Positions 4,927 through 5,923 of a stretch of DNA of 5,923 bases are shown here, in pieces. Position 1 is the first letter of the stretch, and each line of letters begins with the position of its first letter. This DNA comes from an uncultured Pleurocapsa sp. (GTDB taxonomy: Bacteria > Cyanobacteriota > Cyanobacteriia > Cyanobacteriales > Xenococcaceae), in contig CAKZYI010000348.1 in the NCBI GenBank assembly GCA_937884735.1, positions 1 through 5,923 of the forward strand. The letters run 5' to 3'. The position numbers and the translations under genes are program-made. A model generated the notes under the pieces. That model did no database searches, was not told the origin of the DNA, and saw nothing but the letters and a program-made list of their open reading frames with translations.

Positions 4927-5712
4927 TTGGAGCAATTTACAGCTTTAAAGATAGACAACTGGCAAGATCGAGCAGGTAATGTAATCGCGAAGATTCCTGG
5001 TAAAAGCTCTGAAAGAGCGATGGCAATTACCGCTCACAAAGACGAGATAGGAATGCTAGTTAAATCAATTGATAGTAATGGTTGTTTGCATGTACGCCGT
5101 CTTGGAGGGTCTAAATGTAGCCTAGAAGAATTAGAAATTTGTGGAGTGCGCCCTGGAACAAAAGTAGTTATTGGCAATCATCGCATACAGCCTTTCCGAC
5201 TAAATGACTATATCGCTAGCTACACCCTAGATAACAAAGCTTCAGTAGCCATTTTATTAGAGCTTGCTGCTAAAATCATCGCTCCTCCTGTAGATATATA
5301 TCTTGTAGCATCGGCAAAAGAAGAAGTTGGTGCAATTGGCGCACTATATTTCACTCAAAATCAAAAACTGGATGCTTTAATTGCTCTAGAAATTTGTCCC
5401 CTTGCAGATGAATATCCCATCGAGTCAGGAGAAGCCCCCGTACTGCTTTCTCAAGATAATTATGGTGTTTATGACGAATTTTTGAATGCTGAAATACGTC
5501 AAGCAGCTAAAAAAGCTGATATTCCTCTGCAATTAGCCGTGATTGATGGCTTTGGCAGCGATGCTTCTATTGCCATGAAATTTGGACATGTATCTCGCGG
5601 TGCTTGCCTGAGTTTTCCCACTCAAAATACCCACGGTTATGAAATTGCTCATTTAGGCGCGATCGCAAATTGCATTGAAGTTTTAGCTACTTATTGTATG
5701 ACTGTTCATTAA
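4927..5712 (+). CDS. M42-family metallo-aminopeptidase, probably a decaying gene
   Basis: M42 enzymes are cytosolic di-metal aminopeptidases that form large tetrahedral assemblies and trim peptides. The intact frame from TTG 4927 has 261 residues, against about 350 for the family. Metal and catalytic positions are all visible: H37 in TAHKDEIG, bridging D102 in YTLDNKAS, the pair E132-E133 in SAKEEVGAIGA, E155 in LEICPL, and H236 in NTHGYEIAHLGAI. Two defects stand out. The first 33 codons are cut off by an in-frame TAA. Between RRLGG (57-61) and LEELEICGVRPG (66-77), family members normally carry about 60 further residues forming much of the PDZ-like second domain used in oligomer assembly. 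TTG 4927 is only the first possible start after the stop and has no ribosome binding site; ATG 5020 is another. Good frame preservation means decay is recent, or a trimmed protein is still made. A HicB-like remnant lies convergent just downstream. Confidence 0.8.
   Translation: MEQFTALKIDNWQDRAGNVIAKIPGKSSERAMAITAHKDEIGMLVKSIDSNGCLHVRRLGGSKCSLEELEICGVRPGTKVVIGNHRIQPFRLNDYIASYTLDNKASVAILLELAAKIIAPPVDIYLVASAKEEVGAIGALYFTQNQKLDALIALEICPLADEYPIESGEAPVLLSQDNYGVYDEFLNAEIRQAAKKADIPLQLAVIDGFGSDASIAMKFGHVSRGACLSFPTQNTHGYEIAHLGAIANCIEVLATYCMTVH
5659..5666. repeat. HIP1 octamer in the M42 peptidase gene
   Basis: A complete GCGATCGC lies within the codons for GAIAN near the 3' end. It is a third cyanobacterial marker in this window. 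Confidence 0.9.
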
Positions 5713-5749
5713 ACATTTACCATTGAACATTAAACATTTATTACTGAAG

Positions 5750-5857
5750 TTATCGACCAGAAAAGGGTTTGTCTGGTGTCTTATTCATTGCCTGGCAGTC
5801 TTCTAAATATTCGTCAATTACAGCGTGAAAATAGTGCTCTAATTTAGAAAATTTTAA
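5750..5857 (-). pseudogene. C-terminal remnant of a HicB-like antitoxin
   Basis: On the minus strand a 35-codon frame ending in TAA (5752-5750) encodes a stretch containing FHAVIDEYLEDC and TPDKPFSGR. This resembles the C-terminal part of HicB-type antitoxins, where a helix of the form F-x-x-x-V-D-x-Y-L-x-x-C is followed by P-x-K-P-F/Y-S-G. HicB neutralises the mRNA interferase HicA. Only the tail is present: an in-frame TAA (5860-5858) lies just upstream, there is no start codon before the conserved part, and the frame stops right after PFSG-R where relatives continue a few residues. No HicA gene is visible in the window. Identification rests on motif resemblance over about 30 residues, so it is moderate. 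Confidence 0.5.
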
Positions 5858-5923
5858 TTAAATTAAAGTAATTTCTCTGGAAATTATCTTGTCCGTGTAT
5901 TTAGATTACTGAGTTAATCGGAT

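Noticed and set aside
5713..5741. Tandem AAACATT-like units after the peptidase stop codon
   Set aside because: The units (ACATT, CCATT, ACATT, ACATT) vary in spacing and sequence; this looks like low-complexity AT-rich sequence and not a defined repeat.
5755..5777. Hairpin ACCAGAAAA-GGG-TTT-g-TCTGGT as a terminator for the peptidase gene
   Set aside because: The stem is real but is followed by GTCTTATTC and not a T run, and it overlaps the codons of the HicB-like remnant; it may be coincidental.

Overview
This window looks like a piece of a cyanobacterial chromosome. The evidence is three complete HIP1 octamers (GCGATCGC) plus many partial GATCG cores, an AT-rich background, a CURT1/CAAD-type thylakoid membrane protein, and cyanobacterial-style versions of an Hsp70 paralogue, a doubled pterin synthase and an M42 peptidase. 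Short heptamer repeats and GC-rich palindrome clusters between genes fit a repeat-rich filamentous or colonial cyanobacterium. Genus cannot be decided from this window.

Layout. (1) Bases 1-2074, minus strand: an Hsp70-family chaperone with a full ATPase domain and a divergent substrate-binding region; its C-terminus runs off the left edge. (2) Bases 2075-2997: a 0.9 kb gap between divergent genes, filled with repeats. It holds a triple heptamer, a GC-rich chain of small hairpins inside an imperfect long inverted repeat (MITE-like), a second short palindromic element sharing both ends with the first, a 16-bp direct repeat, and an extended -10 promoter for the next gene. (3) Bases 2998-3864, plus: a protein made of two fused 6-pyruvoyl-tetrahydropterin synthase/QueD domains, followed by a strong intrinsic terminator. 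(4) Bases 4288-4713, plus: a 141-residue two-helix CURT1/CAAD membrane protein with its own Shine-Dalgarno sequence and terminator. (5) Bases 4828-5712, plus: an M42 metallopeptidase gene that appears damaged, with an in-frame TAA at codon 14 and a probable in-frame loss of about 60 codons. (6) Bases 5750-5857, minus: a short remnant resembling the C-terminal end of a HicB-like antitoxin.

The genes look like separate transcription units, not one operon: two are closed by their own terminators and the first is divergent. There is no clear new multi-gene system here. The points most worth a second look are the paired palindromic elements with shared ends, the asymmetric decay of the first pterin-synthase domain, the Hsp70 without the usual interdomain linker, and the cluster of gene decay at the right end.
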